Positions 46,679 through 56,239 are shown, counted from the stretch's first letter. The stretch: 64,000 nucleotides of DNA from Proteiniphilum sp. X52 (GCF_003712195.1 NZ_RDSD01000009.1:1-64000); one strand, 5' to 3'. The notes: a model not told the origin generated them from the sequence alone. Made by a program: numbers and translations.

Positions 46679-47823
46679 GTAAGAAAAATTCAATTCAGAA
46701 AGCACTCCCTGTTTTTTTTACCTTTTATGTGATGGGGTTCGTCGATATTGTAGGCGTAGCGACCGGTTATATCAAGCTGGAATTTCAATTGAGTGACACC
46801 CTGACCCAGATGCTGACCATGATGATATTTGTCTGGTTTGCCGTACTGTCTATTCCCGTAGGCGTTTTTCAGGATAAGAAGGGAAAGAAAAACACCGTTA
46901 ACCTGGGAATCATCCTTACCGGAATAGGTATGCTTATTCCGTTGGTCTGGTATTCATATTACGGTATGCTCTGCTCATTCATTTTTCTGGGAATAGGGAA
47001 TACCATTATACAGGTCTCTGCCAACCCCTTAATGCAGGATGTGTCGTCGGCAGATAAACTTTCCCGTAATCTCACCTTGTCACAATTTGTCAAGGCTATA
47101 GCCGGTATGCTCGGGCCTGTTATCGCTGCATTTTGTGCGGTTCGATTCGGCAATTGGACCTATATTTACTGGGTATATCTGGCGATTTCTATTGTGTCTG
47201 TATTGTGGCTTTCTTCAACAAAAATAGAGGAAACAAAAGATACCAAAAGGGCGAGTATATCGGGCGCTTTGAAATTGTTGGCCGATAAAAGGGTTGCTTT
47301 ACTGGTTTTGGGGACTTTCCTGATGGTCGGGTTCGATGTGGGAATGAATACTAACATAGTCAACTATATGAAAACTCAGTTCGCCGTTTCCCAGGAAGAA
47401 GCGAGCATCGGTATCAGTGTTTACTTTGCCGCACTCATGATCGGGCGTTTTCTCAGTGCCATTGTCCTTAACTGGATTTCCAGCAATAAAATGTTTATTT
47501 ATTGTACTGTTCTATCTGTTACCTCTCTTGTGCTGTTGTTTTTCATGTCTTCTCCGGTAACGGGGCAAATAGCCATTTTCTGTATAGGGTTGTTCAGCGC
47601 ATCGCTGTTCCCCCTGATTTTCGCAACCGGTCTGCGTTATCTCCCCCAAAGGGCCAATGAGGTATCGGGATTGATGATCATGAGCGTATGCGGTGGGGCG
47701 ATTATACCTCCTGTGATAGGCATCCTTAACGATACATTTGGGCTGATGACCGGGATGATCCTGCTCTTGGCATGTTTAATCTATGTTGTCTGTTTGTCTT
47801 TGTATGCTTATTCCCGTTATTAA
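46675..47823 (+). CDS. MFS sugar transporter (FucP-like)
   Basis: A 382-residue inner-membrane protein with about 12 hydrophobic segments. It matches the sugar:proton symporter group of Bacteroidales (FYVMGFVDIVGVATGYIKLE near the start, the loop FQDKKGKKNTVNLG after TM2, GNTIIQVSANPLMQDV in the fourth segment, and LPQRANEVSGLMIMSVCGGA near the end). It probably imports the monosaccharide or small product released by the locus. Its coupling to the isomerase-kinase-dehydrogenase genes suggests it brings in their substrate. Confidence 0.88.
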   Translation: MSKKNSIQKALPVFFTFYVMGFVDIVGVATGYIKLEFQLSDTLTQMLTMMIFVWFAVLSIPVGVFQDKKGKKNTVNLGIILTGIGMLIPLVWYSYYGMLCSFIFLGIGNTIIQVSANPLMQDVSSADKLSRNLTLSQFVKAIAGMLGPVIAAFCAVRFGNWTYIYWVYLAISIVSVLWLSSTKIEETKDTKRASISGALKLLADKRVALLVLGTFLMVGFDVGMNTNIVNYMKTQFAVSQEEASIGISVYFAALMIGRFLSAIVLNWISSNKMFIYCTVLSVTSLVLLFFMSSPVTGQIAIFCIGLFSASLFPLIFATGLRYLPQRANEVSGLMIMSVCGGAIIPPVIGILNDTFGLMTGMILLLACLIYVVCLSLYAYSRY

Positions 47824-47870
47824 ATATTGTACGGATGAAACGAGCATATAAGTCGATTTAATGATGTGAT

Positions 47871-47913
47871 GATTTATCGATTTGATAATTATTAGTCAAC
47901 AAATCGATAAATC
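47871..47913. repeat. Perfect 14-bp inverted repeat between MFS and GH92 genes
   Basis: GATTTATCGATTTG at 47871-47884 pairs exactly with CAAATCGATAAATC at 47900-47913 around a 15-nt loop. The stem is AT-rich with no U run. It may be a weak terminator, a regulator site or part of the AT-rich dispersed repeats; a similar AAATCGATAAA lies before the E1 gene near 53770. Confidence 0.7.
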
Positions 47914-47971
47914 GTTAAATTAACAAATTGTTCAGGTTCCATACACTGAAAAGAGAAAATAATATAATCGT

Positions 47972-50257
47972 ATGAAAGTTAAATCATTATTATTAATCCC
48001 TCTGTTTTGTCTGAGCTTTTTGGCAAAGGCGGAAAATTCAAATGATCCGGAAGAATTGGTCAATCCTTTAATGGGGACACAGTCGAAACATTCATTATCC
48101 AACGGTAACGTATATCCGGCCATTGCCGTTCCCTGGGGCATGAATTTCTGGACAGCACAAACCGGAAAAATGGGTGACGGATGGGTATATACCTACGATG
48201 CCGATAAGATCAACGGCTTTAAACAAATCCATCAACCCAGTCCTTGGATAGGTGATTACGGACAATTCGTGATCATGCCGGTTACCGGAAAGCCTTCTTA
48301 TAGAGAAGAGGAACGGGCGAGTTGGTTTTCGCATAAATCCGAAACGGTTAAACCTTATTATTACAGCGTATACCTGGCAGAACATGATGTGGTTACGGAA
48401 ATAACACCGACCGAACGTGCGGCGATGTTTCGTTTTACTTTTCCTGAAAACGATAACTCTTATGTTGTGATCGATGCCCTGGATAATAACTCCTATGTGA
48501 AGATAATTCCTTCGGAGGGAAAAATCGTGGGTTATTCCACAAAAAACAGTGGAGGGGTGCCGGATAATTTTAAAAATTATTTTGTGATAATTTTCGATAA
48601 ACCATTCAGTTATCATGCTGTTTTTGATGAACAAGATCTGAAAACAGGTCAATTGGAGAAAAAGAGTGATCATACGGGTGCCGTAATTGGTTTTAATACC
48701 AGGAGAGGCGAAAAAGTGCATGCACGGGTTGCATCTTCTTTCATTAGCCACGAACAGGCTGATATTAATTTGAAAGAGCTGGATAGTGACAGTTTCGATG
48801 CTGTTAAGGACAGAGCCAAAGCAGCATGGAATGAGGTCCTGAGTACTATTATCGTGGAAGGAGGAACCGCGGATCAAACACGCACTTTTTATTCGTGCCT
48901 CTATCGTTCCTTACTTTTCCCTCGTAAATTTTACGAAGTGGATGCGCAGGGTAACATATTGCATTACAGTCCATACAAAGGGGAAGTGCTTCCGGGATAT
49001 ATGTTTACCGATACCGGATTTTGGGATACTTTCCGCTCTTTGTTCCCTTTCCTGAATATGGTATTTCCCTCAATGAACAGCAAGATGCAGGAAGGCTTAG
49101 TGAATACTTATCTTGAGAGTAATTTCCTGCCCGAATGGGCGAGTCCGGGTCACCGGGATTGCATGGTGGGCAATAACTCTGCTTCGGTAGTGGCCGATGC
49201 TTACCTGAAAGGAATTACCGGATATGATATTGATACACTCTGGAAGGCGGTAGTATATGGAGCCAATACCGTGCATTCTACCGTGCGTTCCACTGGGCGC
49301 TTAGGACATGAATACTATAATGAGTTGGGTTATATTCCCTATGATGTGGGGATTAATGAGAATGCGGCCCGTACATTGGAGTACGCTTATAACGACTGGT
49401 GTATCTATCAGTTGGGAAAGAAACTCAACCGTCCCGCTTCGGAAATAGGTGTCTTCGCGAAACGGAGCCGGAATTACAAGAACTTGTTTGATAAGGAAAC
49501 GAAACTGATGCGCGGCCGGAATAAAGACGGTACTTTCCAGTCTCCGTTCAACCCGTTGAAATGGGGTGACGCTTTTACGGAAGGGAATAGTTGGCATTAT
49601 ACCTGGTCTGTGTTTCACGATGTGCAAGGATTGATCGACCTGATGGGAGGTGAGAAAGAGTTTAACAATATGCTCGACTCTGTATTCAATGTCCCACCGT
49701 TGTTCGACGAAAGCTATTACGGGTTTGTTATCCACGAGATCCGGGAAATGCAGATCATGAATATGGGAAATTATGCTCATGGTAATCAACCCGTTCAGCA
49801 CATGCTCTATCTCTACAACTATTCCGGTGAGCCATGGAAAGCCCAATCTCGAATTCGTGAAGTGATGAACCGCTTTTATCTGCCTGCCCCCGATGGCTAC
49901 TGTGGTGATGAAGACAACGGGCAAACATCGGCCTGGTATGTGTTCAGCGCACTGGGTTTTTATCCGGTATGTCCGGGTAGCGATGAATATGTGTTGGGCG
50001 CACCTTTGTTCAAAAAAGCGACTATCCGTCTCGAAAATGGGAATAAGGTAGTAATTAATGCGCCTGAAAACAGTGATGAAAATTGCTATATCAGGAGTAT
50101 GAAGTTAAACGGAGTGCCTTATTCAAAAAACTATCTGAAACATAGTGGATTAATGAAAGGTGCGACCCTCGATTTTGAAATGTCTGCTACACCCGATAAA
50201 GAGAGGGGTACTGATAAAACAGATTTCCCCTATTCATTTTCTGTAGAAAAGGATTAA
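47972..50257 (+). CDS. GH92 alpha-mannosidase
   Basis: A 761-residue exported enzyme (signal ends about FLAKA). It carries the classical GH92 marks: LVNPLMGTQSKHSLSNGNVYP, HQPSPWIGDYGQF, EWASPGHRDCMVGNNSASVV, EGNSWHYTWSVFHDVQGL (catalytic acid Glu), HGNQPVQHMLYLYNYSGEPW and YCGDEDNGQTSAWYVFSALG (acidic base region). It removes alpha-mannose residues with inversion, using calcium. It is the last gene of the PUL, separated by a 148-bp AT-rich gap with an inverted repeat. It may be a surface or periplasmic enzyme working with the GH38. Confidence 0.95.
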   Translation: MKVKSLLLIPLFCLSFLAKAENSNDPEELVNPLMGTQSKHSLSNGNVYPAIAVPWGMNFWTAQTGKMGDGWVYTYDADKINGFKQIHQPSPWIGDYGQFVIMPVTGKPSYREEERASWFSHKSETVKPYYYSVYLAEHDVVTEITPTERAAMFRFTFPENDNSYVVIDALDNNSYVKIIPSEGKIVGYSTKNSGGVPDNFKNYFVIIFDKPFSYHAVFDEQDLKTGQLEKKSDHTGAVIGFNTRRGEKVHARVASSFISHEQADINLKELDSDSFDAVKDRAKAAWNEVLSTIIVEGGTADQTRTFYSCLYRSLLFPRKFYEVDAQGNILHYSPYKGEVLPGYMFTDTGFWDTFRSLFPFLNMVFPSMNSKMQEGLVNTYLESNFLPEWASPGHRDCMVGNNSASVVADAYLKGITGYDIDTLWKAVVYGANTVHSTVRSTGRLGHEYYNELGYIPYDVGINENAARTLEYAYNDWCIYQLGKKLNRPASEIGVFAKRSRNYKNLFDKETKLMRGRNKDGTFQSPFNPLKWGDAFTEGNSWHYTWSVFHDVQGLIDLMGGEKEFNNMLDSVFNVPPLFDESYYGFVIHEIREMQIMNMGNYAHGNQPVQHMLYLYNYSGEPWKAQSRIREVMNRFYLPAPDGYCGDEDNGQTSAWYVFSALGFYPVCPGSDEYVLGAPLFKKATIRLENGNKVVINAPENSDENCYIRSMKLNGVPYSKNYLKHSGLMKGATLDFEMSATPDKERGTDKTDFPYSFSVEKD

Positions 50258-50510
50258 AATTTTTTATAACTGAAATGCTATTTACAGCCACCGGCAAAAT
50301 AGAGATGGGATAATTATTTATCTGATGAGTTTTGTTTTTAAAATAAAGCATTGTATCAAAAAGAACATATGAAAGATCATTTATTGAATTGGCGGCGAAA
50401 GCAAATTCTATATATTTGTCGATGCTTTCTGTGTGGCTCAATTCATTGTAATGAATAGAATGATCTTTACATATCCGAAAATATCGGCTATTAATTTAAC
50501 GGCATCTATC

Positions 50511-50542
50511 TTTGGATTCCACCCCGGATGATGTTATCTTTG
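50511..50542 (+). promoter_or_regulatory. Promoter 1 of the 2-oxoacid dehydrogenase genes
   Basis: TTTG at 50511-50514, 20-nt spacer, TATCTTTG at 50535-50542: exact match to the Bacteroidales consensus. The start would be near 50549, about 130 nt before the E2 gene. Nothing gene-like was seen in 50258-50510. Confidence 0.75.
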
Positions 50543-50611
50543 TGTCAGCATAGTTCAGCACAGTTGGCGGTAGTCAAATTATGTATATTGATAGAATATA
50601 AGATACGCCTC

Positions 50612-50659
50612 GGATAAGTTCTACGCATTAGACTTATCCCCCGGTTTTCATTATATTTG
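50612..50659 (+). promoter_or_regulatory. Inverted repeat and second -7 element before E2
   Basis: GGATAAGT at 50612-50619 pairs with ACTTATCC at 50632-50639. A -7-like TATATTTG follows at 50652-50659, 20 nt before the ATG. The repeat covers the place of a -33 element, which is not recognisable, so an activator or repressor may bind here. Confidence 0.5.
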
Positions 50660-50679
50660 CATACTTAAATCATGTATAA

Positions 50680-52029
50680 ATGGCAGTTGTAGTAATCATG
50701 CCCAAACAGGGGCAATCAGTGGAAAGTTGTATCATTACCGAACTGAAGAAGAAAAAAGGTGATACCGTGCAAAAAGGAGATATACTATTTTCTTATGAGA
50801 CGGATAAGGCTTCGTTTGAAGAAGAAGCCCCCGCGGGGGGAGTCGTTCTCGAATGTTTTTACAGCGAAGGCGATGAAGTGCCCGTATTGGAAAATATGAT
50901 GGTGATCGGAGAACCCGGAGAAGATATTTCCTCATTGTTGGTCGGGCGTGAATCGCCGGCTGAGGGGAATAAAGGTGTGTCAATGGAATCCCGACCCGTG
51001 GACTCTTTGACAAGTGAAAAACAAGAACAAAAAGAGAGTCCGACCCCCATTACCGCCCAATCGGGAAGAAGCCCTGTTTCCCCGCGTGCCAGAAAATTGG
51101 CGGAGAAAAACGCCGTGGATACTTCCCGCCTTTCAGGGAGCGGTCCTAAGGGACGTATTATGGAAAAGGATGTACAGGCGGTCTTGCATGATCGGCCGAA
51201 GATGACACCGCTGGCAAAAAAACTGGCTGCGGAACAAGGTATGCTGCCGCAGTCGTCCGGAACGGGGCTTGCAGGTACGGCCCGGGCTTCCGATCTGATC
51301 GTTCCTGTGAACAATGTTTACTGCAAGGATTTCGAAGAACGGAAGATATCTAATATGCGCAAGATCATCGCCCGTTCCATGCACGCTTCCCTGCAAAATT
51401 CGGCGCAGCTAACCCACCATTTGGGTGCGGATGCCAGAAGAATATTGGCGCTTAGAAAAAAAGCAAAAGCAATGCTTCAAGAGGGAAGCCTTGACATCAA
51501 TATCACCTTGAACGACATGGTCTGCTTCTCGGTCATCAGGGCGTTGAAGAAGTTTCCCAATGTAAACACCCATTTTCTGGGTGACAGTATCCGCTATTTC
51601 AGTAAAATACATCTTGGCTTGGCGGTAGACACCGAAAGAGGATTGATGGTGCCGGTCATACGTAACGCCGATGATCTGTCCATTACCGGTTTGGCCCGAC
51701 AGTTCAAGGAGATTGCTGCCGCTTGCAGAAACGGAAGCGTGAATCCCGACATACTTTCCCCGGAAGCGGGTTCATTTACCGTCTCGAACCTGGGAAACTA
51801 TGGCGTGGAGATGTTCACGCCGGTCATTAACCTGCCTCAATCGGCTATCCTAGGCGTGAATGCCATCGTACCCCGTCCAAAAGATATTGGTGACGATGTA
51901 TACGCTTTTGTCCCTTTTATCGGACTGAGTCTTACTTACGATCATCGTTCATTGGACGGAGGAGAAGCCACACGCTTCCTGAAGCAAATCGCCATAGAAA
52001 TAGAAAATCTGGAATTGGATATTTTCTAA
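50680..52029 (+). CDS. Dihydrolipoamide acyltransferase (E2) of a 2-oxoacid dehydrogenase
   Basis: A 449-residue E2 subunit transferring the acyl group from the lipoyl arm to CoA. Domains: lipoyl domain 1-80 with lipoylated K43 in YETDKASFE; a Pro/Ser/Gln-rich linker; a peripheral-subunit-binding domain at about 133-168 (SPRARKLAEKNAVD, SGSGPKGRIMEKDV); and a second, similar module at about 174-207 (TPLAKKLAAEQGM, GTGLAGTARASDL). The catalytic domain from about 220 ends with TYDHRSLDGGEATRF, with H422 as catalytic base. Two tandem binding modules are unusual. The next genes are E3 and fused E1, so the operon encodes a whole complex. Confidence 0.93.
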   Translation: MAVVVIMPKQGQSVESCIITELKKKKGDTVQKGDILFSYETDKASFEEEAPAGGVVLECFYSEGDEVPVLENMMVIGEPGEDISSLLVGRESPAEGNKGVSMESRPVDSLTSEKQEQKESPTPITAQSGRSPVSPRARKLAEKNAVDTSRLSGSGPKGRIMEKDVQAVLHDRPKMTPLAKKLAAEQGMLPQSSGTGLAGTARASDLIVPVNNVYCKDFEERKISNMRKIIARSMHASLQNSAQLTHHLGADARRILALRKKAKAMLQEGSLDINITLNDMVCFSVIRALKKFPNVNTHFLGDSIRYFSKIHLGLAVDTERGLMVPVIRNADDLSITGLARQFKEIAAACRNGSVNPDILSPEAGSFTVSNLGNYGVEMFTPVINLPQSAILGVNAIVPRPKDIGDDVYAFVPFIGLSLTYDHRSLDGGEATRFLKQIAIEIENLELDIF

Positions 52030-52085
52030 TGTGCCAATAAGGCAAACAACGTTCAACGGGGCACAGCGTGGTTCAATACGCCACT

Positions 52086-52164
52086 CCCGATAAATCGGGA
52101 CAAGTATTGCCAATTAAATAGAAACGGAAAGAATTGAGCTGAAGATCCCGGTTCATCGGGAGCG
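52086..52164. repeat. Short CCCGAT palindromes in the E2-E3 gap
   Basis: CCCGATAAATCGGG at 52086-52099 is a perfect palindrome apart from two central bases. TCCCGGTTCATCGGGA near 52148-52163 is a second, imperfect one. The 226-bp gap has no gene. They look like dispersed intergenic palindromes of Bacteroidales rather than regulator sites. Confidence 0.5.
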
Positions 52165-52255
52165 AATAAAATGTATAACAATTGATGGGAAAATATGCTT
52201 CTATAGGTTTCATGAGCTTATCGGCACATTTCCACATTGGCAAATTTTAGATATT

Positions 52256-53608
52256 ATGTACGATTTATTGATTATCGGTGGAGGTCCCGCCGGGTATGTT
52301 GCGGCGGAACGGGCCGGACATAAAGGATTGAATGTGATACTGTTTGAAAAAAAAGCGATGGGTGGGGTATGTCTGAATGAAGGTTGTATTCCCACCAAAA
52401 CACTGCTTTATAGTGCCAAGACCTATGAAAACGCCTTGCACGGGGATCTCTATGGTGTTTTTGGAGATAATATCCGTTTTGATTATGGGAAAATGATCTC
52501 CCGCAAAAAGAAAGTGGTGCGTAAACTTGTACTCGGTGTGGAAAGCAAGATGAAATCCAACAAAGTGACGGTGATAAAGGGAGAAGCCGTTATCAACGGA
52601 CGCTCATCGGAGGGGATTGAGATAACCAGTAATGGTGAAAAATATATTGGAAAGAATCTCCTGGTCTGTACAGGATCGGAAGCCTCCGTGCCTCCCATAC
52701 CAGGGCTGCGGGAAGCGGGAGAAATCATCGTTACCAACCGCGAGATACTGGAACTGGCCGAACGGCCCGAATCTCTTGTCGTTATTGGCGGAGGGGTGAT
52801 TGGTATGGAGTTTGCCAGTTTCTACAACAGTCTGGGAAGCCGGGTTACTGTAGTGGAAATGCTTCCGGAAATTCTTGGCGGACTCGATCTGGAGATTTCC
52901 TCCATGCTTCGGGAAATCTATGCAAAGAAAGGAATTACGTTCCATCTGAACGCAAAGGTGACACAGGTAGATGGTCACAAGGTCGTGTTTGAGAAAGACG
53001 GAAAAACCGAAACAATAGAAGGTGAAAAGATATTGCTGAGTGTGGGTCGTCGTCCCGTCACGCAAGGATTCGGATTGGAAAACCTGGGAGTAGAGTTGTT
53101 GCGTGGCGGTATCAAGGTGGATGAAAAGATGCGTACCAATGTCCCGGGTGTTTTTGCTGCCGGCGATGTGACCGGTTTTTCGTTGCTGGCTCATACGGCA
53201 AGTCGCGAAGGAGAGGTGGTGGTGAATAACCTCACCGACAGAAGCGATATCATGCGTTACAATGCCATTCCGGGTGTGGTCTATACCAATCCCGAAGTGG
53301 CCGGAGTAGGGGAGACCGAAGAATCGGCCAAGGCGAAAAATATTGCCTATAAGGTAGCTAAGTTACCCATGGCTTATGCCGGACGTTTTGTCGCTGAAAA
53401 CGAGGGCGGAAGCGGACTGTGCAAAGTGCTGGTCGGTGAAAGACATGGCGAGGTGATCGGGGTGCATATGCTGGGTAATCCCGCCAGCGAGATCATTTAC
53501 GGAGCCTGTATCGCTATTGAACAGGAAATGACGCTGAAAGAGATGCAAGAAGTGGTCTTTCCGCATCCTACCGTGAGCGAGATTATTAAGGAAACTGTCT
53601 TTTTATAG
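52256..53608 (+). CDS. Dihydrolipoyl dehydrogenase (E3)
   Basis: A 450-residue flavoprotein that reoxidises the lipoyl arm of E2 with NAD. It has the FAD-binding start YDLLIIGGGPAGYVAAERAG, the redox disulfide C39/C44 in GGVCLNEGCIPTKTLL, the NAD site VVIGGGVIGMEFASFYNSLG, and the C-terminal HPTVSEIIKE with the catalytic H437/E442 pair. Length and motifs are normal. It lies between the E2 gene and the fused E1 gene, so it serves this complex, although E3 may be shared with others. Confidence 0.95.
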   Translation: MYDLLIIGGGPAGYVAAERAGHKGLNVILFEKKAMGGVCLNEGCIPTKTLLYSAKTYENALHGDLYGVFGDNIRFDYGKMISRKKKVVRKLVLGVESKMKSNKVTVIKGEAVINGRSSEGIEITSNGEKYIGKNLLVCTGSEASVPPIPGLREAGEIIVTNREILELAERPESLVVIGGGVIGMEFASFYNSLGSRVTVVEMLPEILGGLDLEISSMLREIYAKKGITFHLNAKVTQVDGHKVVFEKDGKTETIEGEKILLSVGRRPVTQGFGLENLGVELLRGGIKVDEKMRTNVPGVFAAGDVTGFSLLAHTASREGEVVVNNLTDRSDIMRYNAIPGVVYTNPEVAGVGETEESAKAKNIAYKVAKLPMAYAGRFVAENEGGSGLCKVLVGERHGEVIGVHMLGNPASEIIYGACIAIEQEMTLKEMQEVVFPHPTVSEIIKETVFL

Positions 53609-53695
53609 AATTAAGAATTAAGAACTAAGAACTAAGAACTGAGAACTGAGAACTTGGAACTGAGAACTTGGAACTTGGAACTAAAACTTCTGAAT
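53609..53695. repeat. Degenerate AAGAACTGAGAACTTGGAACT tandem repeat
   Basis: About nine imperfect copies of a 9- to 10-bp unit (AAGAACTAAGAACTGAG, then AACTTGGAACT) fill the start of the E3-E1 gap. Related copies lie near 9455-9490. The rest of the gap to 53778 is AT-rich and without a gene. Confidence 0.8.
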
Positions 53696-53778
53696 TTTCT
53701 ATTTTCTATACCTTTTGACTTCTGAGTGTGGTATAATCTTCAAATCAATAAATTAGTAAATCAACAAATCGATAAACA

Positions 53779-56238
53779 ATGCCCAAAGTACAACTTATAG
53801 ATCCTATCGAAGCACGCAAACCCGGCTTCGTGGAGTTTCAACCGATACCTGTCAACCAGTACCAGAAAACGGTACAAGATGAAAAAGAGAATTTCACCAG
53901 GGAGGAATTCAAGGCGATTTACCATGATATGGTATTGATCCGTGAATTTGAAACCATGCTGAATCTGATCAAGACGCAGGGAGAATACAACGGTACTCCC
54001 TATAATCATCCCGGTCCCGCACATTTGTCTATCGGACAGGAATCGTCGGCAGTGGGTATGGCCTGGACGCTGACGGTGGACGATTTTATTTTCGGGAGCC
54101 ACCGTTCGCATGGCGAAATCCTGGCCAAAGGAATGTCTGCCATCCATCAACTGGATGACCATCAGCTGATGGATATCATGGAGAATTTTTTTGATGGTAT
54201 GATCTATGAGATCGTGAAAAAAGATTTTGAAGGATCGGTCAAAGAGCTGGCAAAAAGATTTCTGGTATATGGCACATTGGCCGAGATCTTTGCCCGTAAA
54301 ACCGGTTTCAATAAAGGGTTGGGCGGCTCCATGCATGCCTTCTTCACTCCGTTCGGCGTCTATCCCAACAATGCCATCGTGGGCGGATCGGGCGATATAG
54401 CCGTCGGCGCTGCTTTATACAAAAAGGTGAACCGCAAGCCGGGATTGGTCGTGGCAAATATCGGGGATGCTTCCATGGCATGTGGCCCGGTGTGGGAGGG
54501 AATCACCTTTGCGGCAATGGACCAATTCAAAGAACTTTGGGAAGGTGATATGAAAGGCGGTCTTCCGGTAATCATCAACATCATGAATAACCAGTATGGT
54601 ATGGGAGGGCAGACCTGTGGTGAAACCATGGGCTATGGTATCGCTGCCCGTATCGGTGCCGGAGTCAACCCGGAACAAATGCACGCTGAGCGGGTGGACG
54701 GATATAACCCGTTGGCTGTTATCGATGCTTACAAGCGTAAACGTAAAGTGATCGAAGAAAAGAGAGGCCCTGTCCTGTTGGATGTCCTCACCTACCGTTA
54801 TAGCGGACACTCGCCCTCCGATGCTTCGTCGTACCGCTCCAAAGAAGAGGTGGAAGCATGGGAATCGCAGGACTGTATCCGCAGCTACGGTGAACAGTTG
54901 CTGGAAGCGGGAGTGGCTACTCAGGCCGAACTCGACTCTATCTCCGACAATATACGGGCTCTGGTATACGAAATGTTCCTCAAATCGATCGATGATGAGA
55001 TATCACCCAAGATGGAGAATCCCGATGTTATCGGCGACATGATGTTTTCTGAAGGTTCGGTGGACAGTTTCTCCAACGAAAAGCCGGAGGTGCTGATTCC
55101 GATGGAGGAAAACCCACGGGTGAAGAAGATCGCGAACAAAGAACGCTTTGCATTCGATGCCGAAGGGAAGCCGTTCAGTAAGATGAAACAGTTCCAATTG
55201 CGCGATGCTCTTTTCGAGGCGATTATCGATCGTTTCTATAAGGATGCATCCCTGATCGCTTATGGTGAGGAAAACCGTGACTGGGGTGGCGCGTTTGCCG
55301 TTTACGGAGGACTGACCGAGTCATTGCCCTACCACCGCCTGTTCAATTCGCCAATCTCGGAGGCATCCATCGTGGGAACGGCTATCGGTTACGCCATGTG
55401 CGGCGGGCGCGTGATTCCCGAGATCATGTATTGCGATTTCATCGGCCGGGCCGGCGATGAGATTTTCAACCAGTTGCCCAAATGGCAGTCCATGAGCGGG
55501 AATGTGCTGAAAATGCCGGTGGTTGTCCGTGTCTCGGTGGGATCGAAATATGGTGCGCAGCACTCGCAGGACTGGACGTCGCTCGTGGCCCATATCCCGG
55601 GTTTGAAAGTATGCTTCCCGGTGACGCCTTATGATGCCAAAGGATTGATGAATGCCGCGTTGCAGGGTACCGATCCGGTGATTTTCTTTGAAAGCCAACG
55701 TATATACGATATAGGCGAGCAGTTCCATGAAGGAGGTGTTCCTGCCGGTTACTATGAGATCCCTATTGGTGAGCCGGATGTGAAGAAAGAGGGTAGGGAT
55801 ATTACGTTCCTGACCATTGGCCATACCCTCTATCCGGCATTAAAAGCCGCGAAAGAACTGGAAGACAAATACGGGATGAGCGCGGAAGTGATAGATGCCC
55901 GCTCGTTGGTGCCTTTCAACTATGAAAAGGTGTTGGAGTCGGTAAAGAAAACCGGAAAAATCATCGTTGCCGGTGACGCCACCGCACGTGGATCATTCCT
56001 TAATGACCTCGCGGCCAATATCGGTCAACTCGCATTCGATTGGCTCGATGCGCCCGTATGTGTGTTGGGTTCACGCAACTGGATCACGCCCGCCCATGAG
56101 CTGGAAGAATCCTTCTTCCCCCAGCCAAGTTGGTTCCTGGATATGATCAATGAACGGATCCAACCGCTTAAAGATTATATCCCCGTACAGAACTTTACCG
56201 ATGGGGAGCTGATCAGAAGAGCGAAGAAAGGTGTTTAG
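53779..56238 (+). CDS. Fused alpha-beta E1 subunit of a 2-oxoacid dehydrogenase
   Basis: An 819-residue thiamine-diphosphate enzyme. The alpha half (1-430) has FGSHRSHGEILAKG near 105-119 and the ThDP/metal motif from GDA (229-231) to NNQ (270-272). The beta half (from about 465) has AYGEENRDWGGAFAVYGGLT and PISEASIVGTAIGYAMCGGR with the catalytic Glu region, then VGSKYGAQHSQDW and the transketolase C-terminal domain (EVIDARSLVPFNYEKVLESV). It decarboxylates a 2-oxoacid and charges the E2 lipoyl arm. Pyruvate, branched-chain acids or acetoin are all possible from sequence; the sugar-catabolic setting favours pyruvate. The alpha domain carries an extra helical stretch around 120-160 (HQLDDHQLMDIMENFF). 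Confidence 0.9.
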   Translation: MPKVQLIDPIEARKPGFVEFQPIPVNQYQKTVQDEKENFTREEFKAIYHDMVLIREFETMLNLIKTQGEYNGTPYNHPGPAHLSIGQESSAVGMAWTLTVDDFIFGSHRSHGEILAKGMSAIHQLDDHQLMDIMENFFDGMIYEIVKKDFEGSVKELAKRFLVYGTLAEIFARKTGFNKGLGGSMHAFFTPFGVYPNNAIVGGSGDIAVGAALYKKVNRKPGLVVANIGDASMACGPVWEGITFAAMDQFKELWEGDMKGGLPVIINIMNNQYGMGGQTCGETMGYGIAARIGAGVNPEQMHAERVDGYNPLAVIDAYKRKRKVIEEKRGPVLLDVLTYRYSGHSPSDASSYRSKEEVEAWESQDCIRSYGEQLLEAGVATQAELDSISDNIRALVYEMFLKSIDDEISPKMENPDVIGDMMFSEGSVDSFSNEKPEVLIPMEENPRVKKIANKERFAFDAEGKPFSKMKQFQLRDALFEAIIDRFYKDASLIAYGEENRDWGGAFAVYGGLTESLPYHRLFNSPISEASIVGTAIGYAMCGGRVIPEIMYCDFIGRAGDEIFNQLPKWQSMSGNVLKMPVVVRVSVGSKYGAQHSQDWTSLVAHIPGLKVCFPVTPYDAKGLMNAALQGTDPVIFFESQRIYDIGEQFHEGGVPAGYYEIPIGEPDVKKEGRDITFLTIGHTLYPALKAAKELEDKYGMSAEVIDARSLVPFNYEKVLESVKKTGKIIVAGDATARGSFLNDLAANIGQLAFDWLDAPVCVLGSRNWITPAHELEESFFPQPSWFLDMINERIQPLKDYIPVQNFTDGELIRRAKKGV

Positions 56239-56239
56239 G

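Noticed and set aside
48095-48877. A 260-codon minus-strand frame inside the GH92 gene
   Set aside because: It is a shadow of the GH92 coding sequence, which has all family motifs on the plus strand.
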